From Virgibacillus_O xinjiangensis (GTDB lineage: Bacteria; Bacillota; Bacilli; Bacillales; Amphibacillaceae), in the NCBI RefSeq assembly GCF_042643145.1, contig NZ_JBHRSA010000046.1, positions 62,001 to 126,000 of the forward strand: a stretch of 64,000 nucleotides of DNA, read 5' to 3'. Positions 25,287-34,032 of this stretch are shown here, in pieces. A program made the position numbers and the translations under genes. Positions within the stretch are counted from its first letter, which is position 1, and each line of letters begins with the position of its first letter. A model generated the notes under the pieces. It did not search any database and had not been told where the DNA came from. It was given only the letters and a program-made list of their open reading frames with translations.

Positions 25287-25353
25287 TGGAAAGTGGTGGG
25301 TTAAATATTTGATGGGTATTAGGTGGATACTATGGGAGAAAGGAGAACTGCTG

Positions 25354-25611
25354 ATGAATCGTTTTAATGGAGCTGTCTTCCGTGGTGAATTGGATATAGC
25401 TGAAGAAACCTTTTATCTCACCCAAGTAAAAAGCCTATCCACTCAGTCTACCTTGAGCGAAAAGCAACTTGTGCAATTATCCCGTTATCTGGAGAAACAA
25501 TCAGACACATGTACCATTACGGTCAATGATCAATTGCCCATCCTGCTGAAAGAAGATGAGATTGAAATGCTGCAACAAGAAATCAGCAGAATTTTGAGCA
25601 GTTTCCAATGA
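25354..25611 (+). CDS. Hypothetical protein, 85 residues
   Basis: A small acidic protein beginning MNRFNGAVFRGELDIAEETF, with a Glu/Gln/Leu-rich second half (KEDEIEMLQQEISRIL) that could form a helix. There is no membrane segment and no motif I recognise. AAAGGAG lies 10 nt before the ATG, and codon use looks like that of its neighbours, so it is likely real. It lies between jag and the DUF4025 gene, each separated by about 60-100 nt. Function unknown. Confidence 0.6.
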   Translation: MNRFNGAVFRGELDIAEETFYLTQVKSLSTQSTLSEKQLVQLSRYLEKQSDTCTITVNDQLPILLKEDEIEMLQQEISRILSSFQ

Positions 25612-25672
25612 GCATCTCATATTTGTTGCATTTCTGCAGAATATAAGAGTGAATTGGAAGGAGGTAAATAGA

Positions 25673-25909
25673 ATGGGTAATAAGGAAAAAGTAAATAATA
25701 AAGATGCCGGGAAAGTAGCAGAAAAGATATACGCACCAGATGATTATCATAGTGCGGACGACTTGTCGAAAGGGATGGCCGTGACCCATGAACAGGTTTC
25801 GGATGATTATATGGAAGGTACCATCGATGGGAAGATCGATCAGTTAGATGAACAAGGAGAACTTACCAGTAAGGATGGCAAAGGAATACAAAGGAATGGG
25901 TATAAATAA
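25673..25909 (+). CDS. YozQ-like DUF4025 protein
   Basis: A 78-residue soluble, charged protein. The segment AVTHEQVSDDYMEGTIDGKID is what I recall as the core of DUF4025/YozQ proteins of Bacillaceae, which are of unknown function. The ATG at 25673 follows AAGGAGG by 8 nt. The gene ends 10 nt before a strong terminator hairpin built from two DnaA boxes. Confidence 0.68.
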   Translation: MGNKEKVNNKDAGKVAEKIYAPDDYHSADDLSKGMAVTHEQVSDDYMEGTIDGKIDQLDEQGELTSKDGKGIQRNGYK

Positions 25910-25918
25910 AAGTTCTTT

Positions 25919-25957
25919 CAAAGGTTGTTTATCCACATGTGGATAAACAACCTTTTT
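25919..25957 (+). terminator. Terminator hairpin made of two inverted DnaA boxes
   Basis: A perfect palindrome with 18-nt arms: AAAGGTTGTTTATCCACA and its exact complement, then T6. The arms contain TTATCCACA (25929-25937) and TGTGGATAA (25938-25946), both perfect DnaA boxes. A third perfect box, TGTGGATAA, follows at 25976-25984. Confidence 0.85.
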
Positions 25958-25975
25958 TGCATCGTAAAATATTTT

Positions 25976-25984
25976 TGTGGATAA
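25976..25984 (-). promoter_or_regulatory. DnaA box between DUF4025 gene and mnmE
   Basis: Perfect consensus TTATCCACA on the minus strand, 30 nt after the DnaA-box hairpin and about 120 nt before mnmE. Confidence 0.8.
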
Positions 25985-26106
25985 CTTTATTTTTACTTGC
26001 CTTTGTGATATTCTATTAAGTTAGTGACGACTGAAAATGGTTGTCGCTAAAAAACACCAAAAAAACCACTTGAAATATATAGATAAGAATGTTGGAGGTG
26101 ATCGTG

Positions 26107-27483
26107 ATGGAAACAGATACAATTACTGCAATATCTACGCCCACGGGAGAAGGGGCAATTGCAATTGTCAGGTTGAGCGGCCCCGAAGCTATTTCTGTTG
26201 CATCAGATGTATTTAAGGGCAAAGATTTAAAAGAGGTGGAGTCCCACACCATTCATTATGGAAAAGTTATTGAACCGGAGACTGGGGAAGTTGCCGAGGA
26301 AGTAATGGTTTCCGTCATGCGTGCGCCGAAAACATTCACCCGTGAAGATGTCGTTGAGATCAATTGTCATGGAGGAATGGTTGCCGTCAACAGGGTATTG
26401 GAAATCATCCTTCAAAAGGGAGCAAGGCTGGCTGAACCGGGAGAGTTCACCAAAAGGGCATTTCTCAATGGCCGGATTGACCTGTCCCAGGCAGAAGCTG
26501 TCATGGATTTGATCCGGGCGAAAACGGATAAAGCAATGTCGGTGGCATTGAAACAAATGGATGGAAGACTCTCCGGATTGATTCAGAAGTACAGGCAGAC
26601 CTTGTTGGAAACAGTCGCTCATGTCGAGGTGAATATCGACTACCCAGAATATGATGACGTGGAAGAAATGAGCCATGGCATGATGCGCGAGAAGACGAGG
26701 GAAGTCCATGCAGAAATTGAAGAATTGCTACAGGTGGCTAAGCAGGGAAAGATCCTTCGGGAAGGACTGGCAACTGCAATCATAGGACGCCCGAATGTTG
26801 GGAAGTCTTCCTTGATGAACACGCTTGTGCAGGAGAATAAAGCGATAGTGACAGAAGTGCCTGGTACGACGAGAGATGTAATCGAAGAGTATGTCAATGT
26901 TCGTGGCGTCCCATTGCGACTGGTCGACACAGCCGGAATCCGAGAAACAGAAGATATCGTGGAAAAAATCGGGGTGGAACGTTCTCGTCAAGTACTGAAG
27001 GAGTCAGACCTGATTTTGTTTGTGCTGAATAATAATGAGGAACTTACGGAAGAAGATAAGAAGCTTTTTGAAGCAGTAAGAGGCCTTGAATATATAGTCA
27101 TTATCAATAAGACTGATTTGGAACGGAAATTGGATTTGGAGGAAGTTCACCGGCTGACGGAAGGCAACTCCGTGGTGACGACCTCCCTTTTGAAAGAAGA
27201 AGGTGTAGATGAATTGGAGAGCGCGATTGCCAAAACCTTCTTTTCCGGAGAAATTGATACCGGCGATTTGACGTACGTCTCCAATGTCAGACACATTCAA
27301 TTGTTGAAGCAAGCTAAAAATGCACTGGAAGAAGCAATGCAAGGCATTGAACTCGGCATGCCGATGGATATCGTGCAAATCGATGTGACAAGGACATGGG
27401 AGTATTTAGGAGAAATCATTGGCGATACGGCCAGCGATAGTCTGATTGACCAATTGTTCTCACAATTTTGCCTAGGGAAATAG
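26107..27483 (+). CDS. mnmE: tRNA modification GTPase MnmE
   Basis: A 458-residue GTPase that with MnmG makes the cmnm5 group on wobble U34 of several tRNAs. It has an N-terminal formyl-THF-binding domain, then a G domain with GRPNVGKSS (about residue 226), DTAGI and NKTD. The C-terminus FCLGK holds the conserved Cys. The ATG at 26107 follows TTGGAGGTGAT; an earlier ATG at 26089 precedes the ribosome site. It forms an operon with mnmG (37-nt gap). Confidence 0.96.
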   Translation: METDTITAISTPTGEGAIAIVRLSGPEAISVASDVFKGKDLKEVESHTIHYGKVIEPETGEVAEEVMVSVMRAPKTFTREDVVEINCHGGMVAVNRVLEIILQKGARLAEPGEFTKRAFLNGRIDLSQAEAVMDLIRAKTDKAMSVALKQMDGRLSGLIQKYRQTLLETVAHVEVNIDYPEYDDVEEMSHGMMREKTREVHAEIEELLQVAKQGKILREGLATAIIGRPNVGKSSLMNTLVQENKAIVTEVPGTTRDVIEEYVNVRGVPLRLVDTAGIRETEDIVEKIGVERSRQVLKESDLILFVLNNNEELTEEDKKLFEAVRGLEYIVIINKTDLERKLDLEEVHRLTEGNSVVTTSLLKEEGVDELESAIAKTFFSGEIDTGDLTYVSNVRHIQLLKQAKNALEEAMQGIELGMPMDIVQIDVTRTWEYLGEIIGDTASDSLIDQLFSQFCLGK

Positions 27484-27520
27484 CAAGGAAACGTATGATA
27501 AATGGAAAGGATGAGAAACA

Positions 27521-29410
27521 ATGACATATAATGCAGGCCATTATGATGTGATCGTCATTGGTGGTGGCCATGCCGGAGTGGAAGCCGGTTATGCGGCGGC
27601 ACGGATGGGCGCAAAGACATTGATGCTGACATTGAATCTTGATATGATCGCCTTTATGCCGTGTAATCCATCCGTCGGTGGACCTGCCAAAGGGATTGTA
27701 GTACGTGAAGTAGACGCCCTTGGCGGGCTGATGGCTAAAGTAATTGATAAAACGTATATCCAAATGAGGATGCTCAACACCGGAAAAGGACCGGCGGTAC
27801 AGGCATTGCGAGCTCAAGCGGATAAACCGGAATATATTAAAGAAATGAAGAACTTAATAGAAAACCAAGAGAACCTCACCCTGAGACAAGGGATGGTAAA
27901 TAAGCTGATTGTGGAAGACGGGGTCTGCAAAGGAGTAATTACAGAAACAAATGCTGCTTATACGGCTGAGACCGTCATCATCACTACAGGTACGTTCAAT
28001 CGAGGGAAAGTCCTGATGGGGGACCTGGAATACGAGAGTGGTCCGAATAACCAACGTGTCTCTGTAAAGCTTTCTGAGCATCTGGAGGAGCTCGGGTTTG
28101 AACTGACAAGGTTCAAAACGGGTACACCTCCGCGTGTGAACAGCCATACCATCGATTATTCCAAGACAGAAATTCAGCCAGGTGACGATAAACCTCAAGG
28201 ATTTTCCTATGAAACGACGGAATTCATTACGGACCAGATTCCGTGCTGGCTGACCTATACCAATGAATTCACGCATGAAGTGATTAATGAAAACTTAAGC
28301 CTATCAGCCATGTACTCGGGAATGAAGCGGGGAACAGGTCCTCGTTATTGTCCGTCCATTGAAGATAAAATTGTCCGCTTCAATGACAAGCCACGTCATC
28401 AAATTTTCCTTGAACCGGAAGGTAGGGATACGGAAGAGGTCTATGTACAAGGATTGTCCACTTCCCTTCCGGAATCTGTGCAACATGAGATGGTGCGAAG
28501 TGTAGAAGGACTGGAAAATGCTGAGATCATGCGTGCCGGCTATGCCATTGAGTATGATGCCATTGTCCCGACACAGCTGTGGCCAACATTGGAAACGAAG
28601 AAAATTTCCGGCCTTTACACAGCTGGGCAAATTAATGGTACATCCGGTTATGAAGAAGCAGCCGCACAAGGCATCATGGCGGGCATTAACGCAGCAGCAA
28701 AAGTGCTTGGTAAGGACCCAGTCATTCTTGATCGCTCCCAAGCATATATAGGTGTATTGATAGATGATCTGGTAACGAAAGGAACCAATGAACCATATCG
28801 TCTGCTCACCTCCCGTGCAGAATACCGCCTGCTTCTTCGTCATGACAATGCAGATTTGAGACTGACAGAACTCGGTTATAAGCTTGGATTGATCTCGGAT
28901 GATCGTTTTTCCCGTTTTACCGAGAAAAAGCAGCTGGTGGAAGAAGAGAAGAAGCGATTGGGTAAAATCATTATTAAACCAACTGCTGCTGTACAGGCGA
29001 TCATGGAAGAGGCTGGCGGATCTCCATTGAAGGAAGCAGTACGCGCCTATGATTTGATGAAACGGCCGGAACTTTCCTATGAGCTGGTAACCCGTATGAT
29101 TGATTCCAATCCGGAACTTCCTGATGAAGTGACTGAGCAGGTAGGAATCCAAATCAAGTATGAAGGTTATATTAAGAAGGCACATGAACAAGTGGCTCGT
29201 ATGTTGAAGATGGAAGATAAGAAAATTCCGGAAGACATCGATTATGATGATATCAACGGTATTGCCACTGAAGCGATTGAAAAACTGAAAAAGGTCCGCC
29301 CGCTTTCTGTCGGGCAGGCTTCCCGTATCTCCGGGGTGAATCCTGCGGACGTTTCCATCCTGCTTGTGTATATTGAGCAGGGGAACATCGCCCGTGTGGC
29401 GAATCAGTAA
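27521..29410 (+). CDS. mnmG: tRNA uridine-5-carboxymethylaminomethyl modification enzyme MnmG
   Basis: A 629-residue FAD-dependent partner of MnmE. The dinucleotide motif GGGHAGVEAGYAAARMG lies at about residues 13-29. The conserved MPCNPSVGGPAKG and the C-terminal helical part (LSVGQASRISGVNPADVSIL) bind MnmE. Length and position between mnmE and rsmG are standard for Bacillales. Confidence 0.97.
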   Translation: MTYNAGHYDVIVIGGGHAGVEAGYAAARMGAKTLMLTLNLDMIAFMPCNPSVGGPAKGIVVREVDALGGLMAKVIDKTYIQMRMLNTGKGPAVQALRAQADKPEYIKEMKNLIENQENLTLRQGMVNKLIVEDGVCKGVITETNAAYTAETVIITTGTFNRGKVLMGDLEYESGPNNQRVSVKLSEHLEELGFELTRFKTGTPPRVNSHTIDYSKTEIQPGDDKPQGFSYETTEFITDQIPCWLTYTNEFTHEVINENLSLSAMYSGMKRGTGPRYCPSIEDKIVRFNDKPRHQIFLEPEGRDTEEVYVQGLSTSLPESVQHEMVRSVEGLENAEIMRAGYAIEYDAIVPTQLWPTLETKKISGLYTAGQINGTSGYEEAAAQGIMAGINAAAKVLGKDPVILDRSQAYIGVLIDDLVTKGTNEPYRLLTSRAEYRLLLRHDNADLRLTELGYKLGLISDDRFSRFTEKKQLVEEEKKRLGKIIIKPTAAVQAIMEEAGGSPLKEAVRAYDLMKRPELSYELVTRMIDSNPELPDEVTEQVGIQIKYEGYIKKAHEQVARMLKMEDKKIPEDIDYDDINGIATEAIEKLKKVRPLSVGQASRISGVNPADVSILLVYIEQGNIARVANQ

Positions 29411-29488
29411 GGTAGGATGTATGATTTAATTACAGATGGCTCCTCCCTCTGTGGGGAGGAGATGTCTTACATAAGGAGAAATCCACTG

Positions 29489-30205
29489 ATGAACCCAGAG
29501 CAATTTGTAAAGGCATTAGAAGAGAAAGGGATCAAATTAAATGAATGGCAGCAGAAGCAATTCTCCATTTATTTCTACACATTGGTCGAATGGAATGAAA
29601 AGATTAACCTTACTGCACTGACAGCAGAAGAAGATGTTTATTTAAAGCATTTCTATGACTCCATTACTGCTGCCTTCTATTATGATTTCAACCGTGAACT
29701 TACTATTTGTGATGTAGGTGCTGGTGCAGGATTTCCAAGTATCCCATTGAAGATATGTTTCCCACAGCTAAAAGTAACTATTGTCGACTCGTTAAAAAAA
29801 CGAATCGGTTTTTTGAACCAGTTGGCAACAGACCTGGAGCTTCAGGATGTAGCCTTTTATCATGATCGAGCAGAAAACTTCGGTAAAAATGGAACATTTC
29901 GGGAGTCTTTTGACGTTGTGACTGCCAGGGCGGTTGCCCGTATGTCCGTCCTTAGTGAATTGTGCCTTCCGCTAGTCCGTAAAAATGGAGTCTTCATTGC
30001 AATGAAAGGGTCACAAGCGGATGATGAGTTAAAGGCTGCTCGTCCTGCTATTGAGGTCCTTGGTGGCGAACTGAACGAAATAAACACATTTGAGCTGCCA
30101 GAGGAAGATAGTGAACGATCTATTATTTCTATTGAGAAACGGCGAAAGACTCCAAAAAAATATCCAAGGAAAGCTGGTACGCCAAACAAAGAACCAATAG
30201 AATGA
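29489..30205 (+). CDS. rsmG: 16S rRNA (guanine-N7)-methyltransferase RsmG
   Basis: A 238-residue SAM-dependent enzyme that methylates N7 of G527 in 16S rRNA; loss gives low-level streptomycin resistance. The SAM motif reads CDVGAGAGFPSIPLKI at about residues 72-87. The start MNPEQFVKALEEKG at 29489 matches the family and follows AAGGAG. Longer in-frame starts at 29417 and 29462 exist but lack a good ribosome site. The C-terminus is basic (KKYPRKAG), as in homologues. Confidence 0.94.
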   Translation: MNPEQFVKALEEKGIKLNEWQQKQFSIYFYTLVEWNEKINLTALTAEEDVYLKHFYDSITAAFYYDFNRELTICDVGAGAGFPSIPLKICFPQLKVTIVDSLKKRIGFLNQLATDLELQDVAFYHDRAENFGKNGTFRESFDVVTARAVARMSVLSELCLPLVRKNGVFIAMKGSQADDELKAARPAIEVLGGELNEINTFELPEEDSERSIISIEKRRKTPKKYPRKAGTPNKEPIE

Positions 30206-30315
30206 GTTGGCGTACCTGGCTCCTTTGCTATATAATAAATTACAGCCTTTATTTCTTTTCCTTACATACCTATGGTAAAATAGAATCAGTAACTGAGACG
30301 GCATATACGATCCTG

Positions 30316-30343
30316 CGCAGCAGTTTAAACTGCAGCGTTTTTT
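30316..30343 (+). terminator. Terminator of mnmE-mnmG-rsmG
   Basis: CGC-A-GCAGTTT/AAACTGC-A-GCG stem followed by T6. Confidence 0.75.
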
Positions 30344-30369
30344 CTTATGGCAAGGCATTACATACCCAA

Positions 30370-30385
30370 TGTTTCACGTGAAACA
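30370..30385. other. parS: parS site in the noc leader
   Basis: TGTTTCACGTGAAACA, a perfect 16-bp palindrome and the consensus ParB-binding site. It lies 50 nt upstream of the noc start codon, about 8 kb from the centre of oriC. Confidence 0.96.
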
Positions 30386-30434
30386 GTTTAATATAGACGG
30401 TAAAGCAAGCAGTTTTGATAAAGGTGGTGTCTGT

Positions 30435-31295
30435 GTGGTCAGTCCTTTTAATCGAATCTTTGGTTTGGGAGATAAATCAGATTCTGAGCCACAGGAAAGC
30501 TACAATCCAGATGAAGTGGTCCAACTTCCGATAAAGAATATTGAACCTAATAGATTTCAGCCCCGCTCTATTTTTAGTGAGGAAAAGATAAAAGAACTTG
30601 CTCAAACAATAAATACACATGGCATGATTCAACCAATCGTCGTCCGAAAATTGGAAGGCGAGCAAGACAGGTATGAATTGATAGCCGGGGAGCGGCGTTG
30701 GCGTGCAGTTCAGACTTTGGAGTGGGAACATATATCTGCCATCATCCGAGATATGACTGACGCAGAGACTGCCTCTGTTGCGCTGATTGAGAATCTGCAG
30801 CGTGAGGAATTGACGGTTATAGAAGAAGCGATGGCCTATGCTAAACTCCTTGAACTACACTCATTGACACAGGAAGCTTTGGCACAGAGATTAGGGAAAA
30901 ACCAGTCCACTGTTGCCAACAAACTTAGGTTATTAAAGCTGCCTGAAGAAGTACAGCAGGCATTAATGAACAAGGCCATCACGGAAAGGCATGCACGTGC
31001 ATTGATTAAACTGGGAGATCAGGAGAAACAGTTAATACTCCTCCAAGAAATCATCGATCACGAACTGAATGTAAAACAGACAGAAGAAAGAATTTCGAAA
31101 ATGAGCCAGCCCAAAGAAGAGAAAAAGCCGAAAAAAACGAAGCTCAAAGGATTCAACAAAGATGTCCGCATTGCTATGAACACGATTCGTCAATCATTGA
31201 ATATGGTTTCTGATACTGGTGTGGATGTAGAATCTGCTGAAGAAGAATTGGATGATTATTATCAAATCACCATTAAAATACCCAAAAAGAAATGA
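30435..31295 (+). CDS. noc: Nucleoid occlusion protein Noc
   Basis: A 286-residue ParB-family protein that binds its own palindromes and the membrane and blocks FtsZ assembly over the nucleoid. The start (VVSPFNRIFGLGDK) has the amphipathic membrane-targeting look of Noc. The ParB N-domain shows GERRWRA, and the helix-turn-helix is TQEALAQRLGKNQSTVANKL. The GTG at 30435 follows AAGGTGG by 7 nt; an ATG 66 nt upstream lies next to the parS site and would add an unrelated tail. It differs from the ParB gene downstream in the DNA-recognition helix. Confidence 0.92.
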   Translation: MVSPFNRIFGLGDKSDSEPQESYNPDEVVQLPIKNIEPNRFQPRSIFSEEKIKELAQTINTHGMIQPIVVRKLEGEQDRYELIAGERRWRAVQTLEWEHISAIIRDMTDAETASVALIENLQREELTVIEEAMAYAKLLELHSLTQEALAQRLGKNQSTVANKLRLLKLPEEVQQALMNKAITERHARALIKLGDQEKQLILLQEIIDHELNVKQTEERISKMSQPKEEKKPKKTKLKGFNKDVRIAMNTIRQSLNMVSDTGVDVESAEEELDDYYQITIKIPKKK

Positions 31296-31332
31296 AGATC
31301 CATTGCTTTTTATAAAAATAAAGTATCTCAGG

Positions 31333-31366
31333 AATGCCCACCCTTGCTATAAGGATGGGCATTTTT
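31333..31366 (+). terminator. Terminator of noc
   Basis: AATGCCCA.CCTT/AAGG.TGGGCATT hairpin then T5. The remaining spacer to parA (31367-31549) contains a TATAAT (31465-31470) that may be the parAB promoter, without a good -35 box. Confidence 0.8.
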
Positions 31367-31549
31367 AGATTCACATGAAGTCGCTCACCCAAAATGATCA
31401 TTCATTTCTACTATATGTGTTGAGTGGTTCCTTAAAACCGGTGAAAAAGCCTAGTAGTTTTCTATATAATAGTGATAGAATAGAATAATGAGAATAAATG
31501 ATATTCACATCCGGATTCTAAGTTCTTACTAAAATAGGTAGGTGTCAAC

Positions 31550-32323
31550 ATGGGAAAAATATTGTCCATCGCAAATCAAAAAGGCGGCGTTGGAAAAACG
31601 ACTTCGTCCGTTAATTTAAGTGCTTGCCTAGCCGAATTGGGGAACAAAGTGCTGCTCGTGGACACAGACCCACAAGGAAATGCCACTAGCGGAGTTGGAG
31701 TAAATAAAGCGGATATGGACCGATGTATCTATAATGTTCTAGTGGAAGACTTGCCAGCTGAAGAGGTCTGCGTGACCTCCAATGTAAACAACCTGGACAT
31801 CATTCCTGCTACAATACAGCTTGCCGGGGCTGAAATTGAATTAGTTCCGACCATTTCCAGGGAAATCCGCTTAAAAAAAGCGTTGGAAAGTTTGAAAGAA
31901 CAGTATGATTACATCATCATCGATTGTCCTCCTTCACTTGGGCTTTTGACAATCAATGCATTGACTGCTTCGGATACTGTCATGATACCAGTTCAGTGCG
32001 AGTACTATGCGCTAGAAGGTTTGAGTCAATTGCTTAATACGATACGTCTCGTACAAAAACATTTGAATAAGGAACTAATGATTGAAGGGGTTCTGCTTAC
32101 CATGCTTGACGCTCGGACAAATTTGGGAATACAGGTGATCGAAGAGGTCAAAAAATATTTCCAAGACAAAGTCTATCAATCAATCATCCCTCGAAATATA
32201 CGGTTAGGGGAAGCACCGAGCCATGGTCAGCCAATTATTGCCTATGATCCAAAATCGAGGGGAGCAGAAGTGTATCTTGAATTAGCAAAGGAGGTGATGG
32301 CCAATGGCGAAAGGGTTAGGTAG
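31550..32323 (+). CDS. parA: Chromosome partitioning ATPase ParA (Soj)
   Basis: A 257-residue deviant Walker ATPase. It works with ParB on origin segregation and switches DnaA activity in B. subtilis. The P-loop KGGVGKTTSSVNL is at about residues 10-22, and the DNA-binding basic C-terminal half is present. It lacks an N-terminal HTH, as expected for chromosomal Soj. Its end overlaps parB by 20 nt. Confidence 0.96.
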   Translation: MGKILSIANQKGGVGKTTSSVNLSACLAELGNKVLLVDTDPQGNATSGVGVNKADMDRCIYNVLVEDLPAEEVCVTSNVNNLDIIPATIQLAGAEIELVPTISREIRLKKALESLKEQYDYIIIDCPPSLGLLTINALTASDTVMIPVQCEYYALEGLSQLLNTIRLVQKHLNKELMIEGVLLTMLDARTNLGIQVIEEVKKYFQDKVYQSIIPRNIRLGEAPSHGQPIIAYDPKSRGAEVYLELAKEVMANGERVR

Positions 32324-33140
32324 GGGGTTGAATGCCTTTTTCCAGGATATCGAGGAGAAGGAGGAAGATTCCATTCAGGAAGTCCCTCTCAAGGATTGTA
32401 GACCAAATCCATATCAGCCGCGTAAGACCTTTCATGCTGATGCGATTGAAGAACTTAAGGAGTCTATTCTCCAGTATGGTATCATTCAACCGTTGATTGT
32501 AAGGAAAAGCATCAAAGGGTATGAAATCGTTGTGGGAGAAAGGCGTTACCGTGCAGCTAAGCAAGCAGAACTGCAGACAATTCCTGTAATCGTTAAGGAT
32601 TTATCTGACGCCAGAATGATGGAGCTTGCACTTCTGGAGAACCTTCAAAGAGAGGATTTATCACCAATAGAAGAAGCCCATGCATATGCCAACCTGATGA
32701 ATGAGTTGAAAATAACTCAAGAAGAACTATCCAAACGGTTAGGGAAGAGCAGATCACATATCGCCAATATCGTCCGTCTTCTGTCTCTTCCAGAGCAGGT
32801 GATTGCTTCTATCAATAATGGAGAGCTTTCCATGGGACACGGCCGTGCACTCCTTGGCTTGAAAGATAAAAACAAGTTGATTCCTCTGGTGAATAAAATC
32901 AGGCATGAAAAGCTTAATGTACGACAAGTAGAGAAGCTGATCAACCAGTTGAATGAGCAGCCTGCTCCCAAAAAAGTAAAAGAAAAAAAGGATATATTCA
33001 TCCAGGAGCGGGAGTCTGTCCTGCGTGAACGTCTTGGTACCTCCGTCAATATTCGTCAAGGAAAAAGAAAAGGGAAAATCGAAATAGAATTCCATTCGAA
33101 TGATGATCTGGAAAGAATTATGGAGGTATTGGAAAAGTAG
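32304..33140 (+). CDS. parB: Chromosome partitioning protein ParB (Spo0J)
   Basis: A 278-residue CTP-dependent parS-binding clamp. It begins MAKGLGRGLNAFF, the ParA-contact peptide. The CTP/ParB domain shows GERRYRAAKQAEL, and the HTH is TQEELSKRLGKSRSHIANIV. It is translationally coupled to parA. Two parS sites (30370 and 33238) flank the noc-parAB block. Confidence 0.96.
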   Translation: MAKGLGRGLNAFFQDIEEKEEDSIQEVPLKDCRPNPYQPRKTFHADAIEELKESILQYGIIQPLIVRKSIKGYEIVVGERRYRAAKQAELQTIPVIVKDLSDARMMELALLENLQREDLSPIEEAHAYANLMNELKITQEELSKRLGKSRSHIANIVRLLSLPEQVIASINNGELSMGHGRALLGLKDKNKLIPLVNKIRHEKLNVRQVEKLINQLNEQPAPKKVKEKKDIFIQERESVLRERLGTSVNIRQGKRKGKIEIEFHSNDDLERIMEVLEK

Positions 33141-33152
33141 TTGGTATGGCAG

Positions 33153-33190
33153 AAGGCTGACGTTACTTAGTACGTCAGTCTTTCTTTTAA
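33153..33190 (+). terminator. Terminator of parA-parB
   Basis: CTGACGT/ACGTCAG hairpin followed by TCTTTCTTTT. Confidence 0.75.
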
Positions 33191-33237
33191 TATGTTGAAA
33201 GCTCCTAAAGGAGTGGGAGACCTAAGCGAAATGAGAC

Positions 33238-33253
33238 TGTTCCACGTGGAACA
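33238..33253. other. parS: Second parS site, symmetric variant
   Basis: TGTTCCACGTGGAACA, a perfect palindrome differing from the consensus by one symmetric change in each arm. It lies about 100 nt after parB. Confidence 0.88.
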
Positions 33254-33291
33254 ACCTGCATTCGTGCTTACATATATTAATTAATACGGGG

Positions 33292-34005
33292 ATGAAGGAA
33301 ATGGCGTTATATGGAACAATTGTCAACGGGATCTTAGTACTGATTGGAAGTACTCTGGGTTTATTTTTCACTAAAATACCAGAACGATATAAAGAGACCG
33401 TGATGCATGGAATCGGTTTGGCAGTTCTATTAATAGGATTGCAGATGGCCCTATCAACAGAAATGATTATTGTTGTATTGCTAAGCCTACTGTCCGGAGC
33501 AGTTATCGGAGAACTTCTCCACTTGGAAGAGGGACTGAACCGCTTTGGTGAATGGATCGGAAGCAAGTTCATTGTCCGGCAGGGAGAATTCAGCGTTTCT
33601 CAGGGATTTGTCACTGCGTCGCTGATTTTTGTGGTAGGTGCGATGGCTATCATCGGAGCATTGGACGGCGGAATACGTGGTGACCACGAAGTATTGATAA
33701 CCAAGGGCATTCTTGATGGGTTTATGGCTCTTGTGTTGACCACCACATTCGGGTTTGGTGTTGCTTTATCTGTTGTTCCGGTAGTTGTTTATCAGGGAAC
33801 GATAGCTTTGTTGGCTACTCAAATAGAGAGCTGGCTGCCTGAAGCCTTCTTGAACGGATTGATTGTCGAATTGACAGCAGTTGGAGGGCTTTTGATTATG
33901 GCAATAGGTTTGAATGTCCTGAAGATCACTCAAATACGTATTGGCAATCTTCTTCCCTCTATTGTTACGGTCGCATTCATCTATTATATCTATCAGTTGT
34001 TTTAA
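33292..34005 (+). CDS. DUF554 family membrane protein
   Basis: A 237-residue integral membrane protein with about seven hydrophobic segments, beginning GTIVNGILVLIGSTLGLFF and containing GAMAIIGALDGGIRGDHEVL, the typical DUF554 (YdfK/YqgA) pattern. The role of the family is unknown; it is usually listed as a possible transporter. Start choice is uncertain: ATG at 33292 (MKEM) or 33301 (MALYG), since AAGGA lies between them. It stands alone after parAB. Confidence 0.8.
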   Translation: MKEMALYGTIVNGILVLIGSTLGLFFTKIPERYKETVMHGIGLAVLLIGLQMALSTEMIIVVLLSLLSGAVIGELLHLEEGLNRFGEWIGSKFIVRQGEFSVSQGFVTASLIFVVGAMAIIGALDGGIRGDHEVLITKGILDGFMALVLTTTFGFGVALSVVPVVVYQGTIALLATQIESWLPEAFLNGLIVELTAVGGLLIMAIGLNVLKITQIRIGNLLPSIVTVAFIYYIYQLF

Positions 34006-34032
34006 TATAGGAGTGGAGCGGGAGCGGTCAAT

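Noticed and set aside
28304..29191. 295-codon open frame on the minus strand inside mnmG
   Set aside because: It is a shadow of mnmG in antisense; mnmG is full length and conserved, and the shadow has no ribosome site or recognisable motif.
30369..30434. Upstream ATG start for noc giving 22 extra residues
   Set aside because: The extra codons read through the parS palindrome, have no ribosome site, and are not like Noc N-termini; the GTG at 30435 has AAGGTGG in the right place.
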